This document shows positions 45,190 through 55,301 of a stretch of DNA of 64,000 bases, piece by piece. A model generated the notes under the pieces. That model was not told where the DNA came from, ran no database searches, and saw only the letters and a list, made by a program, of their open reading frames with translations. The position numbers and the translations under genes are program-made. The DNA comes from Pedobacter glucosidilyticus (lineage in GTDB: Bacteria; Bacteroidota; Bacteroidia; Sphingobacteriales; Sphingobacteriaceae): the NCBI RefSeq assembly GCF_002483235.1, contig NZ_DLHN01000027.1, forward strand, positions 165,176-229,175, read 5' to 3'. Position 1 is the stretch's first letter. Each line of letters begins with the position of its first letter.

Positions 45190-47121
45190 ATGATAAACGC
45201 TTATGTAAAACTTCTTTTAATTACCTTATTAAGTTTGTGTATTTATTTTATACCTCTAAATGCACAAGAAACGGATGATGTAGAGCTTAGGAAAAAAATA
45301 GACCTTTTAAACGAGCAGGCTAGAAAAAAACTACTTATGCCCGATAGCATGATTGTTTATGCAGAACAAGCCTACCAATGGTCTGATAAAGCAGGCTATG
45401 CCAAAGGGAAGGCAAATGCGCTAAAGTTTAAAGGTATATATGCGCATGCAAAAAGTAACTTTAACCAAGCTATTCAGTATTATCAGGATGCCTTAGAGAT
45501 TTTTACCACCTTAAAAGATGATTTGGAAATTGGTAAAGCAAACCTCAATATTGCAACTTCTTATAATCATAAAAACGAATACCCTTTAAGCATACAATAT
45601 GGTTTAGAAGCCTTAAAATATTTCAGGAAAGTTAATGACCCCAATGGTGAAGGCCGGGTTTTAAATTTATTAGGAATAGCTACCTACATACAGGGCGATT
45701 ATAAAACAGCATTGAAGTATTTTTTTAATTACAACCATCTGGTACAAAAAGCAAAAGACGAAAATGAGATTGCCAGCAGCTTCAATAATATTGGCTCTGC
45801 TTATGAAAAGCTTAAACGACCAGACTCTGCCATATTTTACTATAAAAAGGTTCTGGCTTATGAAATAAAAAAGGGTTCTGAAAGCAACCTTGGTATGACC
45901 TATCAAAATATAGGAAGCCTTTATAACAGCATCAACAAGCATAAGCTTGCTCTTGATTTTCATCAAAAAAGTAAAACCTCTTTTGAACGGGCAAACGATA
46001 AAAAATACTTAAGTCATAGTTATTATAATATTGGTTTATCCTATAAGCTTTTAAAAGATACTATAGCAGCTATAAGTTGGTTTAAAAAAGCAATGAACTT
46101 AGCTTCAGCTATTCAGGAAACAGAAATACTGAAAGAAACTTACCAACAGCTTTCTAAAATTGATGCCTCTGATCAAAACTTTAAGCAAGCTTACCAAAAG
46201 CTTCTTGTATCAAATCAAATGCAAGATGCTATACTCAACTCTGATAAAACAAAAATTATAGAAGAGCTTAAAACTAAATACGAAACAGAAAAAAAAGAAC
46301 TTAAAATTGCAGACCTTAACCAGCAGGCACAAATTAATCAGCTACAACTAAAACAAAAAAACAGCTATCTCCTGTTTGCAATTATTGTAATAGCACTAGG
46401 TATTTTAACAGCCTACCTTCTTTTCAATCGGCAGAAGATAAAACAACAAATGAAATTAAAAGAAGAGGCTAGCAAACAACAAGAGCTAATGGTTAAAGAA
46501 ATTTTATTAGCAGAAGAAAGAGAAAGAAGACGTATTGCTAGTGATTTACATGATGGCGTTGGCCAAACACTCTCTGCCGCATTAATGAATTTACATGGTT
46601 TAGTTTCAAAAATAAATTTGCAAGACAAACAACAAAGTTTATTTGCAGAAAAATCACTCTCCTTGCTTAATGAAAGCTATGATGAAATGCGCTCTATTTC
46701 GCACCAAATGATGCCCAATGCTTTAATAAAATCTGGATTAACTTCTGCTGTAAGAGAATTTATCAATAAAATTGACGAGCAAAAACTTAAAATCAGTCTT
46801 GAAACAGAAGGGTTAGATGAAAAGCTTGATGAAAATATAGAAACTGCTATTTACAGAATCATACAAGAAGCGGTTAATAATGTGGTTAAACATGCCAAAG
46901 CTTCAAAGCTTAGTATACAGATTTTTAAAGACCCGCAGGGCATCACCCTAACTATAGAAGATAATGGAATTGGTTTTAATGTGAAGGAAGTGAATCAGAC
47001 TTCTGGCATAGGATTAAAAAACATACAAAACAGAGTACATTCATTAAAAGGAAATTTAGAATATGACAGCCGTTTTGGGAGTGGCACATTGGTAAATATT
47101 TATATCCCAATAAGCCCATAA
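45190..47121 (+). CDS. TPR-containing HisKA_3 sensor histidine kinase (tandem paralog)
   Basis: 643 residues, same architecture as the gene before it: signal (LLSLCIYFIPLNAQ), TPR repeats about 55-330 (ANLNIATSYNHKNEYPLSIQ, SSFNNIGSAYEKLKRPDSAI), TM helix about 395-415, phosphoacceptor H454 in RRRIASDLHDGVGQ, then NVVKHAKA, EDNGIGF and GIGLKNIQNR. The kinase halves of the two are very alike while the TPR halves differ more, as expected if a duplicated kinase took on a new input. Both are likely partners of the single response regulator at 42499. Confidence 0.93.
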   Translation: MINAYVKLLLITLLSLCIYFIPLNAQETDDVELRKKIDLLNEQARKKLLMPDSMIVYAEQAYQWSDKAGYAKGKANALKFKGIYAHAKSNFNQAIQYYQDALEIFTTLKDDLEIGKANLNIATSYNHKNEYPLSIQYGLEALKYFRKVNDPNGEGRVLNLLGIATYIQGDYKTALKYFFNYNHLVQKAKDENEIASSFNNIGSAYEKLKRPDSAIFYYKKVLAYEIKKGSESNLGMTYQNIGSLYNSINKHKLALDFHQKSKTSFERANDKKYLSHSYYNIGLSYKLLKDTIAAISWFKKAMNLASAIQETEILKETYQQLSKIDASDQNFKQAYQKLLVSNQMQDAILNSDKTKIIEELKTKYETEKKELKIADLNQQAQINQLQLKQKNSYLLFAIIVIALGILTAYLLFNRQKIKQQMKLKEEASKQQELMVKEILLAEERERRRIASDLHDGVGQTLSAALMNLHGLVSKINLQDKQQSLFAEKSLSLLNESYDEMRSISHQMMPNALIKSGLTSAVREFINKIDEQKLKISLETEGLDEKLDENIETAIYRIIQEAVNNVVKHAKASKLSIQIFKDPQGITLTIEDNGIGFNVKEVNQTSGIGLKNIQNRVHSLKGNLEYDSRFGSGTLVNIYIPISP

Positions 47122-47150
47122 AAAAAGGCCGGATTGAGATTCCAGCCTTT
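47119..47150 (-). terminator. Terminator downstream of sucD
   Basis: Read on the minus strand, AAAGGCTGGA pairs with TCCGGCCTTT with one mismatch and a short loop, then runs into TTTTTT. It lies 26 bp after the sucD stop and also separates it from the convergent kinase gene. Confidence 0.75.
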
Positions 47151-47175
47151 AAAGTTTATTTTAGATTATTATTGT

Positions 47176-48054
47176 TTATGCAAGTTTTGCTAATTCTTCT
47201 GCCATTGCAGCACCAATACCAGCAGGAGACTCCACTACTCTGATACCACATTCGCTCATGATTTTCATTTTAGCAGCAGCAGTATCTTCTGCACCACCAA
47301 CAATAGCACCAGCATGCCCCATTCTACGTCCTGGAGGCGCTGTTTGACCAGCTATAAAACCAACTACTGGTTTTGTTCCGTGTTCTTTAATCCAACGGGC
47401 AGCTTCTGCTTCCATACCACCACCAATTTCACCAATCATGATGATACCATGCGTATCCGGATCATTCATTAACAACTCTACAGCATCTTTAGTTGGGGTA
47501 CCAATGATAGGGTCGCCACCTATACCAATAGCCGTAGTAATACCTAAACCTGCCTTTACTACTTGGTCTACTGCCTCATAAGTTAAAGTACCTGATTTAG
47601 AAACTACACCAACATTACCTTTTTTGAAGATAAAACCTGGCATAATACCAATTTTAGCTTCATCAGCAGTGATAATACCTGGACAGTTAGGTCCAATCAA
47701 ACGGCAATCTTTATCTGCTATATATTCTTTAACCTGAATCATATCCTTGGTTGGGATACCTTCAGTAATACAAACGATAACTTTAATTCCAGCTTCAGCA
47801 GCTTCCATAATAGCGTCTGCTGCAAATGCCGGAGGTACAAAAATGATAGATACATCTGCACCAGCCTTCTCAACTGCTTCTTTAACCGTATTAAATACGG
47901 GTCTGTCTAAATGGGTTTGTCCGCCTTTTCCTGGTGTTACACCGCCAACAACGTTAGTTCCGTACTCAATCATCTGGGTAGCATGGTAAGTACCCTCATT
48001 TCCGGTAAAACCTTGAACAATAACTTTCGAATTTTTATTTACAAGTACACTCAT
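47176..48054 (-). CDS. sucD: Succinate-CoA ligase (ADP/GDP-forming) alpha subunit
   Basis: 292 residues from MSVLVNKNSKVIVQGFTGNE; an upstream ATG at 48075 adds seven residues without homology. The CoA-binding Rossmann domain (FTGNEGTYHATQMIEYGTNV, VGGVTPGKGG) is followed by the ligase domain with IGPNCPGII, the G-rich IGIGGDPIIGT and the phosphohistidine loop RRMGHAGAIVGG. It converts succinyl-CoA to succinate in the citric acid cycle together with SucC, whose gene is not adjacent here. A terminator follows. Confidence 0.96.
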   Translation of the reverse strand: MSVLVNKNSKVIVQGFTGNEGTYHATQMIEYGTNVVGGVTPGKGGQTHLDRPVFNTVKEAVEKAGADVSIIFVPPAFAADAIMEAAEAGIKVIVCITEGIPTKDMIQVKEYIADKDCRLIGPNCPGIITADEAKIGIMPGFIFKKGNVGVVSKSGTLTYEAVDQVVKAGLGITTAIGIGGDPIIGTPTKDAVELLMNDPDTHGIIMIGEIGGGMEAEAARWIKEHGTKPVVGFIAGQTAPPGRRMGHAGAIVGGAEDTAAAKMKIMSECGIRVVESPAGIGAAMAEELAKLA

Positions 48055-48205
48055 GGTCAATTTTTTGTATCGCAAAACTAAGATAATCGGCTAAAACCGC
48101 AAAAGATTTGGCAAATAACTTTCTAAAAAAATAATTTGTGGCATTCAACAGATAAAATAGCGTAAAAAGCCAATTTCAGATCTTTTTACTTTCTACTTAA
48201 ATCCT

Positions 48206-49213
48206 TCAAGTCAAAACCTCTGTTAATAATTTCATTTCTATATGTGGCGAATGTTTTTCATAAAGAATGGCATAAACAGCTCTAGCAATAGGCATGTTTA
48301 CTTTATAAGTTTTGTTAATTTGGTGGATAGAGTTAACCGCATAGTACCCTTCTGCAATCATATTCATCTCTAGCTGAGCTGATTTTACAGTATATCCCTT
48401 CCCTATCATATTACCAAAAGTTCTGTTCCTGCTAAACTGAGAGTAAGCAGTTACCAGTAAATCGCCTAAATATGCGGATTCTTTAATATCTCTGTTAATC
48501 GGGTGAATAGCAGCAACAAATCTCTCCATTTCTCTGATAGCATTAGAAATTAATACCGCTTGAAAATTATCTCCATAACCAACACCATGGCAAATACCAC
48601 TGGCAACTGCATAAATATTTTTTAAAACAGCAGCATACTCAGTCCCATAAATATCATCAGAAATATTTGTTTTGATATACCTATTGCTAATCATTGAGGC
48701 AAATGTTTCTGCCAATTGTAAATCTGGCGAGGCTATGGTTAAATAAGAAAGTTTTTCTAACGCTACTTCTTCGGCATGGCATGGCCCACTAATTACTACA
48801 ATATCTTCAAACGGTACTTGATATTGGTGATGAATAAACTCGGCTATAATTTGATTTTCATCAGGAACGATGCCTTTAATTGCCGAAATAATTTTTTTTC
48901 CTTTTAAATCTTTCGGAGTTAAATCAGCAAAAGCATCTTTCAAAAATGCTGCAGGTACATTTAACAATAAAATTTGTGCGTTTTTTACGGCCTTTCTTAT
49001 ATCAGTATAAATATGATTTGCATCTACCTTAATCTCTACAGATGATAAATAGTTGGGGTTGTGTTTATATTTACGAATATGCTCAGCAGCATCCTCACTT
49101 CTCATCCACCAATAGATATCTTTTTCCAACAAATTGTCGCTCAGCATCTTCACTATTGCTGTTGCCCAACTACCACCTCCTATAACGGCTATCCTGTTTA
49201 ACTTATCCTGCAT
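48206..49213 (-). CDS. gpsA: NAD(P)H-dependent glycerol-3-phosphate dehydrogenase
   Basis: 335 residues. The N-terminal Rossmann motif is IGGGSWATAIVKML (residues about 10-23, Gly-rich). Further family marks are SAIKGIVPDENQIIAEF, VISGPCHAEEVALEKLSYLT and the active-site Lys/Asp region AAVLKNIYAVASGICHGVGY. It makes sn-glycerol-3-phosphate from dihydroxyacetone phosphate for phospholipid synthesis. The usual GxGSWGTAL has a slightly altered form here, which is normal in Bacteroidota. It is a single gene, flanked by terminators. Confidence 0.94.
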   Translation of the reverse strand: MQDKLNRIAVIGGGSWATAIVKMLSDNLLEKDIYWWMRSEDAAEHIRKYKHNPNYLSSVEIKVDANHIYTDIRKAVKNAQILLLNVPAAFLKDAFADLTPKDLKGKKIISAIKGIVPDENQIIAEFIHHQYQVPFEDIVVISGPCHAEEVALEKLSYLTIASPDLQLAETFASMISNRYIKTNISDDIYGTEYAAVLKNIYAVASGICHGVGYGDNFQAVLISNAIREMERFVAAIHPINRDIKESAYLGDLLVTAYSQFSRNRTFGNMIGKGYTVKSAQLEMNMIAEGYYAVNSIHQINKTYKVNMPIARAVYAILYEKHSPHIEMKLLTEVLT

Positions 49214-49236
49214 GGCTGAATAAATAGTTTTTAAAT

Positions 49237-49268
49237 AAAAATGTCCCGCTCTTGAGCAGAACGGGACA
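49237..49268 (-). terminator. Terminator of the TolC/HlyD operon
   Basis: On the minus strand TGTCCCG pairs with CGGGACA around a loop containing CTCAAGAG, and TTTTT follows (49237-49241). It sits between the adaptor gene and gpsA. Confidence 0.8.
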
Positions 49269-49324
49269 AATTACAGATTTTCCTCGAAAATCAAACGATT
49301 GCGTGATCTAAGTTAACCCAATCA

Positions 49325-50662
49325 CTATTTCTTTTCGGTATTAAAAAGCTTTGATTTATCTACAATTTCAATCTCTATTTTATCTTTTAAAGTTTTAGAT
49401 ATGGCAAAGTAAGGCGCACTAATTACTTGCTGACCAGCTTTTAAACCCGATAAAATAATGATGTTTTGATCATCCTGAATACCTGTTTTAACAGCTACTT
49501 GTTTAGCCAACCCATTCTCTGCAACAAAAACATATTCTTTAGGCTTTTCTTTACTTTTTCCATTTTTCTCTTCGTTATTGCTTGGTCCATCCTCCTTATT
49601 CTCGTCTTTATTTTCTTCTTGCCTAATGGTTACACTTTGTATTGGAATAACCAAACCTCTTGTTTTTTCTGTTTGTATATCAACTGTTGCAGATAAACCA
49701 GGTTTAAAAGGTGATACATCAGCATTTTGTTGTGCTAAATTTTGATAAGATGTTTTCAGAATTCTAATCTTCACTTTAAAATTAGTTACCTGATCTGCTG
49801 TTTCTCCTACCACATTTGCAGAACTTGCAATTTCCGTTACAATACCCTTAAACTTTTTATCCAAAAAGGCATCCACTTCTATAATAGCGGTATCGCCTAA
49901 GCTTAACCTATTGATGTCATTCTCATTTACATCCACATTAACTTCCATACTATTTAGATTAGCTATGGTCATCATCTCTGTACCCGTCATTTGTGCTGTC
50001 CCTACAACACGCTCTCCTCTTTCTACAGAAAGTTTAGAAACAACCCCATCCACCGGAGCATAAATATTGGTACGAGCCAAGTTATCACTAGCTTCTTTTA
50101 CAACAGCACCAGATTGTTCTAACCCAAATTTAGCTCCTATCAGATTTTGCTTAGCTGTTTCTAAGTTTGATTTAGCCGTTAAATACTCCGCTTGTACAGC
50201 ATCAAACTCTGCCGCGGATATTACTTTTTCTTTATAAAGCGTTTGGTTTCTTTTATATCTAGCTTCTATATTCTTGAAATTAGCCTGCGCCTGTACAATT
50301 TGTTGTTGTGCACTGGCAACTGTTGCTTTTTGTGCATTGTATGAAGCTACTGTTCGCTCATATCCAGAAGCTAAAATATCTGGTTTTATCTTACATAAAA
50401 GCTGACCTTTCTTTACCATATCACCTTCTTTAACATGAAGCTCTACAATTTCTCCAGACACCTCAGGACTCAGTTTTACTTCAATTTCAGGCTGTATTTT
50501 ACCACTTGCAGAAACTGTTTCAATAACATCTTTAACTTCTGCTTTGGTTACAGCCACTTGTATAGCTTTAGGCTTACCTATCCAGCCCATTTTCTTACTC
50601 ACAACAAGTGCAATAGCAACTACACCTAATACAATTAATATATTTCTTAATTTCTTATTCAT
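49325..50662 (-). CDS. HlyD/MacA-type efflux adaptor (membrane fusion) protein
   Basis: 445 residues. One N-terminal membrane anchor (ILIVLGVVAIALVVS). The lipoyl half-motifs SPEVSGEIVELHVKEGDMVK and IYAPVDGVVSKLSVERGERV flank a long coiled-coil hairpin (about 110-200, alanine/glutamine-rich). Beta-barrel and membrane-proximal domains follow (NLNSMEVNVDVNENDINRLS). It joins an inner-membrane ABC or RND pump to TolC. A low-complexity charged insertion (ENKDENKEDGPSNNEEKNGK, about 350-375) is unusual. It lies 11 bp after the tolC-like gene; the pump gene itself is not next to it. Confidence 0.92.
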   Translation of the reverse strand: MNKKLRNILIVLGVVAIALVVSKKMGWIGKPKAIQVAVTKAEVKDVIETVSASGKIQPEIEVKLSPEVSGEIVELHVKEGDMVKKGQLLCKIKPDILASGYERTVASYNAQKATVASAQQQIVQAQANFKNIEARYKRNQTLYKEKVISAAEFDAVQAEYLTAKSNLETAKQNLIGAKFGLEQSGAVVKEASDNLARTNIYAPVDGVVSKLSVERGERVVGTAQMTGTEMMTIANLNSMEVNVDVNENDINRLSLGDTAIIEVDAFLDKKFKGIVTEIASSANVVGETADQVTNFKVKIRILKTSYQNLAQQNADVSPFKPGLSATVDIQTEKTRGLVIPIQSVTIRQEENKDENKEDGPSNNEEKNGKSKEKPKEYVFVAENGLAKQVAVKTGIQDDQNIIILSGLKAGQQVISAPYFAISKTLKDKIEIEIVDKSKLFNTEKK

Positions 50663-50673
50663 TTTGTATTGAT

Positions 50674-52014
50674 TTATAAATTGATAGGATTACCTAAATA
50701 AAAGTCGATAACTTTTGCTCTAAAAAGCAAATCATACTTGGCCTGTATAAAATCAAACTGAGCTTTGTTATAATTGGTTTGAGAAGTATTTAACTCTATA
50801 GCATTAGCCAAGCCCACATCATACCTTTTCTTAATGACTTCAAATGCGTCTTGTGATGAAGTTAAGCTGGATTGCGTAGAAACATATCTCTTTTCTGCTG
50901 AACGTAAATCTAAAACTGCCTGATTGATGATTTTATTCAAATTGTTTTTAGCAAGCTGCTCTGTTACTAAAGCGTCTTGATATCTTATTTTGGCGATGTT
51001 AACACCAGATCTAGAACGATAATTATTAAAAATCGGAATACTTAAATCAACACCAATGAATTTACTCACGTTATTTTCTAATTGACTTTTAAATGAAAAA
51101 GGTGAAATATTAGAATAAGATGTCCCTAATCCGCCACCAAAAGAAAGAGAAGGATAATACCCTCCTTTTGCGACTTTTATAGCTGTTTTTAGTGCTTCCG
51201 CATTATATGCTGCAAGTTTTATATCAGGATAATTTTCAACTGCTTTCATGTAAACCTCATTTCCCTCACGATAAACATGTGTATATTGAAGAGATACATT
51301 AGGAGTTTGCACTATAATTTCTTGCTGAGGATTTAACTCCATCAATTGCTTTAACTCTAAAATTGAGAGGTCATAAGCATTTTTAGCATTGGTCAAATTC
51401 AACTCATTAGTTGCCAATTGGGCTTTAACTTGAGATAAATCTGCTAATGTTTTATTACCAACATCAAAATTCTTTTGTTCAACATTAAGTTGAGCATTTG
51501 ATAATGCTACTTGTTGCTCACTTGCCGTTATTAAATCTCTATTGGTCAGAACCTGTAAATAAGATGTAACTACTGAAAGTGTAAGGTCATTTTTAACTTT
51601 CTCAATATTGGTCTTATCTGCCAGTAGTGTTACTTTATTTTGTAGAATTTGGTTTCTTAATTGCCCACCTTGAAAAAGAGTGACGGATGAATTTAAATTT
51701 CCATTTAAACCATCTGCGTCATTAACAAGACGACCAGTAATTTGATCAAAGAATAATCCGAAACGCCTATTAGCAGAAGCAGCCCCTCTAATATTGGGCA
51801 AAATTTCATATCTCGATTGTTTAAGGTTCTCAGAAGTAATATCCGTCTGAAATTGCGCCTGCTTAACCTGTAGATTATTTTGCAAAGTTAGCCTAATTGC
51901 CTCATTAAGATCAATTCTTAGAGAATCTTGTGCTTTTACTATTGATGAAAGAATCAGAAAAAAGGCAAAAGCACTAAAATTCTTAAGTAAAAACTTCATT
52001 TTAATATATTTCAT
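50674..52014 (-). CDS. TolC-family outer-membrane efflux protein
   Basis: 446 residues, signal ending SSIVKAQDS (about residue 28); a second Met at residue 6 is an equally good start. It contains the two OEP repeats with the usual opening LRIDLNEAIRLTLQNNLQVK, long amphipathic helices (ENLKQSRYEILPNIRGAASA) and the second-half RYDVGLANAIELNTSQTNYN. TolC proteins form the outer-membrane channel and periplasmic tunnel of tripartite pumps. It forms an operon with the HlyD-type adaptor downstream. Confidence 0.93.
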   Translation of the reverse strand: MKYIKMKFLLKNFSAFAFFLILSSIVKAQDSLRIDLNEAIRLTLQNNLQVKQAQFQTDITSENLKQSRYEILPNIRGAASANRRFGLFFDQITGRLVNDADGLNGNLNSSVTLFQGGQLRNQILQNKVTLLADKTNIEKVKNDLTLSVVTSYLQVLTNRDLITASEQQVALSNAQLNVEQKNFDVGNKTLADLSQVKAQLATNELNLTNAKNAYDLSILELKQLMELNPQQEIIVQTPNVSLQYTHVYREGNEVYMKAVENYPDIKLAAYNAEALKTAIKVAKGGYYPSLSFGGGLGTSYSNISPFSFKSQLENNVSKFIGVDLSIPIFNNYRSRSGVNIAKIRYQDALVTEQLAKNNLNKIINQAVLDLRSAEKRYVSTQSSLTSSQDAFEVIKKRYDVGLANAIELNTSQTNYNKAQFDFIQAKYDLLFRAKVIDFYLGNPINL

Positions 52015-52060
52015 ATTTATATTTCATCTTTGCTTCTTATAAATAAAGCAATCTTAAGCA

Positions 52061-52690
52061 ATGTATTTGGTTAAAACACCCTGGCTACTAAAAAAGTTCT
52101 ATCCTAAAAACTTAGTTTGGAACAATTCCAGAGCTGAAAAAATTATTTATTTGACTTTTGACGACGGACCCATACCTATTGTTACACCATTTGTGTTGGA
52201 AATCTTAAAAAAGTTTAATGCCCAAGCTACTTTCTTTTGTATAGGAGAAAATATCAACAAACATCCTCAAATTTTTGAACAACTTAAAACCGAAGGACAT
52301 GCCATAGGAAACCATACTTATAACCATCTTAACGGCTGGAAATCAGATGATAAAACTTACCTCCACAATATTTTAAAGTGCCAGGAATTAACTCAGACAA
52401 ATATTTTCAGACCTCCTTACGGAAGAATTAAAAAGTCGCAAATCACGTTATTAAATCAATTTCAAAACAATCAGGATCTAAAAATTATCATGTGGGATGT
52501 TTTAAGTGGAGATTTTGATACACAACTATCTCCAGAAAAATGTCTAAAAAATGTTTTAAAACAAACAGAAAATGGCTCTATAGTAGTTTTTCATGATAGT
52601 TTAAAAGCTTATGACAGACTTAAATACACACTTCCAAAAGCACTGGAATTTTGGCAATCCAAGGGTTATAAATTTCATTCAATTCAATAA
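52061..52690 (+). CDS. Polysaccharide deacetylase (NodB-type, CE4)
   Basis: 209 residues, no clear signal peptide. The NodB signature is LTFDDGPIP (metal Asp pair about residues 34-35), followed by ATFFCIGENI, the His pair GHAIGNHTYNH and RPPYGR. The C-terminal LSPEKCLKNV and VVFHDS complete the domain. CE4 enzymes remove acetyl groups from GlcNAc in peptidoglycan or other polysaccharide. It is short, little more than the domain itself, and divergent from the TolC gene with a 46-bp gap. Confidence 0.92.
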   Translation: MYLVKTPWLLKKFYPKNLVWNNSRAEKIIYLTFDDGPIPIVTPFVLEILKKFNAQATFFCIGENINKHPQIFEQLKTEGHAIGNHTYNHLNGWKSDDKTYLHNILKCQELTQTNIFRPPYGRIKKSQITLLNQFQNNQDLKIIMWDVLSGDFDTQLSPEKCLKNVLKQTENGSIVVFHDSLKAYDRLKYTLPKALEFWQSKGYKFHSIQ

Positions 52691-52876
52691 ATTTCTTCTA
52701 TACAGGTAAATTATTTTTATAATTTTCCAGAATCCATTCAAGAATTGATCATTTACCCTATTTAGACTCTATATAAATAATAAAAGTACACATAAATGGC
52801 ATTCTAAAGTGCTTTTTTTTGTAAATTAGCCGCCCAACATAGAAACGTATATTAAACTTATAATCAATTCAATACC

Positions 52877-55144
52877 ATGGCATTTGATTTAGACATGATC
52901 AAAAAGGTTTATAGCAACTACGGAAGCAAAGTTGATGCTGCCCGTAAAGTTGTAGGAAAACCTTTAACTTTAACAGAGAAAATACTTTACGCACACCTTT
53001 GGGATGGAAATGCTCATACAGCTTTCAAAAGAGGTACAGATTACGTTGATTTTGCTCCAGACCGTGTAGCTATGCAAGATGCTACAGCACAAATGGCTTT
53101 ATTGCAATTTATGCAAGCTGGCAGGCCACAAGTTGCGGTACCTTCTACTGTTCATTGTGATCACTTAATACAAGCAGAAGTTGGCGCTGATAAAGATTTA
53201 GCAACTGCAAATATTCAAAATAAAGAAGTTTACGATTTCCTTTCTTCTGTTTCTAATAAATATGGTTTAGGATTTTGGAAACCAGGTGCGGGTATTATTC
53301 ACCAAGTAGTTCTAGAAAACTATGCTTTCCCTGGCGGTATGATGATTGGTACAGATTCTCATACACCTAATGCTGGTGGTTTAGGGATGATTGCTATTGG
53401 CGTTGGTGGTGCTGATGCTTGTGATGTAATGGCTGGCCTAGCTTGGGAGCTAAAATTTCCTAAACTAATTGGTATTAAATTAACCGGGAAATTATCTGGC
53501 TGGACTTCTGCTAAAGATGTTATCCTTAAAGTGGCAGGAATTTTAACAGTAAAAGGTGGTACAGGTTATATCGTAGAATATTTTGGAGAAGGTGCTCGTT
53601 CACTATCTGCAACAGGTAAAGGTACCATCTGTAACATGGGTGCAGAAATTGGTGCAACAACTTCCATATTTGGTTATGATGAAAAATCAGAAGCCTACTT
53701 AAGAAATACAGCCAGAGCTGATATTGCTGATTTAGCAAATGCTGTAAAAGAACACTTAACCGGTGATGATGAAGTTTACAATAATCCAGAGCAATACTTT
53801 GATCAAGTAATTGAAATCAACTTATCAGAATTAGAACCACACATCAATGGTCCTTTTACACCTGATTTGGCTTGGCCTATCTCTAAATTTGCAGCAGCTG
53901 TTAAAGAAAACGGATGGCCAGCAAAATTAGATGTTGGTTTAATTGGCTCTTGTACAAACTCTTCTTACGAAGATATTTCAAGAGCAGCCTCTCTTGCACA
54001 ACAAGCTATAGACAAGAATTTGATTGCTAAATCAGAATATACCATCACTCCAGGTTCAGAACAAGTAAGATACACTGTAGACCGCGATGGTTTCTTAGAT
54101 ACATTTGGTAAAATGGGTGGAGTTGTTTTGGCAAACGCTTGTGGTCCTTGTATTGGTCAGTGGGCTCGTCATGGTGCAGAAAAACAAGAAAAAAACTCTA
54201 TCATCACTTCTTTCAACCGTAACTTTGCAAAAAGAGCTGATGGTAACCCAAATACACATGCTTTTGTTGCCTCTCCAGAAATGGTTACTGCATTAGCCAT
54301 TGCTGGCGATTTAACTTTTAACCCATTAACAGATACCTTAACCAATGAAAAAGGCGAACAAGTTAAACTTGATGAGCCTAAAGGTTGGGAATTACCAGCT
54401 AAGGGATTTGCTGTTGAGGATGCAGGTTACCAAGCTCCGGCAGAAGATGGCAGTAAAGTTGATGTTTTGGTAGATCCAAAATCTTCAAGATTACAATTAT
54501 TAGATCCATTTAAAGCGTGGGAAGGCACAGACCTTAAAGGTTTAAAACTTCTTATCAAAGCTAAAGGAAAATGTACAACAGACCATATTTCTATGGCTGG
54601 TCCTTGGTTAAAATTCCGTGGCCATTTAGATAACATTTCTAACAACATGCTTATTGGTGCTATCAATTATTTTAATGATAAAGCTGATACCGTTAAAAAT
54701 CAATTAACGGGCGAATATGGTCCGGTTCCTGCAACACAAAGAGCTTACAAAGCTGCTGGCATTGGTTCTATCGTTGTAGGAGATGAAAACTATGGTGAAG
54801 GTTCTTCAAGAGAACACGCAGCCATGGAGCCTCGTCACCTAGGTGTAAGAGCAATACTGGTAAAGTCTTTTGCCCGTATCCATGAAACCAATCTGAAAAA
54901 ACAAGGTATGTTAGCTTTAACATTTGCTAACCCTGCTGATTATGATAAAGTTCAAGAAGATGATTTAATTGATATCATCGGTTTAAATCATTTCGCTCCT
55001 GGCAAATCACTTCAGATTGTTCTTCATCATACAGATGGTTCTTCAGATACATTTGAAGTAAACCATACTTATAATGAGCAGCAAATAGAATGGTTTAAAG
55101 CCGGAGGTGCATTAAACATCATTAGAAAAAATATGGGAGCTTAA
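52877..55144 (+). CDS. Aconitate hydratase
   Basis: 755 residues, length and order as in mitochondrial-type aconitases. Iron-sulfur ligands are seen in LIGSCTNSSYED (one Cys) and ANACGPCIGQW (two Cys). Other marks are GGMMIGTDSHTPNAGGLGMI, KGKCTTDHISMAGPW in the swivel domain start and GEGSSREHAAMEPRHLGVRA in the active site. It interconverts citrate and isocitrate in the citric acid cycle. It is followed by a strong terminator and stands as a single gene. Confidence 0.97.
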   Translation: MAFDLDMIKKVYSNYGSKVDAARKVVGKPLTLTEKILYAHLWDGNAHTAFKRGTDYVDFAPDRVAMQDATAQMALLQFMQAGRPQVAVPSTVHCDHLIQAEVGADKDLATANIQNKEVYDFLSSVSNKYGLGFWKPGAGIIHQVVLENYAFPGGMMIGTDSHTPNAGGLGMIAIGVGGADACDVMAGLAWELKFPKLIGIKLTGKLSGWTSAKDVILKVAGILTVKGGTGYIVEYFGEGARSLSATGKGTICNMGAEIGATTSIFGYDEKSEAYLRNTARADIADLANAVKEHLTGDDEVYNNPEQYFDQVIEINLSELEPHINGPFTPDLAWPISKFAAAVKENGWPAKLDVGLIGSCTNSSYEDISRAASLAQQAIDKNLIAKSEYTITPGSEQVRYTVDRDGFLDTFGKMGGVVLANACGPCIGQWARHGAEKQEKNSIITSFNRNFAKRADGNPNTHAFVASPEMVTALAIAGDLTFNPLTDTLTNEKGEQVKLDEPKGWELPAKGFAVEDAGYQAPAEDGSKVDVLVDPKSSRLQLLDPFKAWEGTDLKGLKLLIKAKGKCTTDHISMAGPWLKFRGHLDNISNNMLIGAINYFNDKADTVKNQLTGEYGPVPATQRAYKAAGIGSIVVGDENYGEGSSREHAAMEPRHLGVRAILVKSFARIHETNLKKQGMLALTFANPADYDKVQEDDLIDIIGLNHFAPGKSLQIVLHHTDGSSDTFEVNHTYNEQQIEWFKAGGALNIIRKNMGA

Positions 55145-55169
55145 TTCTTCCTTGATCATAACACACAGA

Positions 55170-55196
55170 AAGGCTACCAAAAGTAGCCTTTTTTTA
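55170..55196 (+). terminator. Intrinsic terminator of the aconitase gene
   Basis: AAGGCTAC (55170-55177) pairs perfectly with GTAGCCTT (55183-55190) and is followed by a run of T. Confidence 0.9.
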
Positions 55197-55301
55197 TACC
55201 CTTTAATTGCTCGTGTAATCAAGTCATTACCTTAATAAGTAAAAGATATTACATATTATAATGCTATATGCTTATATTTGAATATAATATCAATAATTTT
55301 T

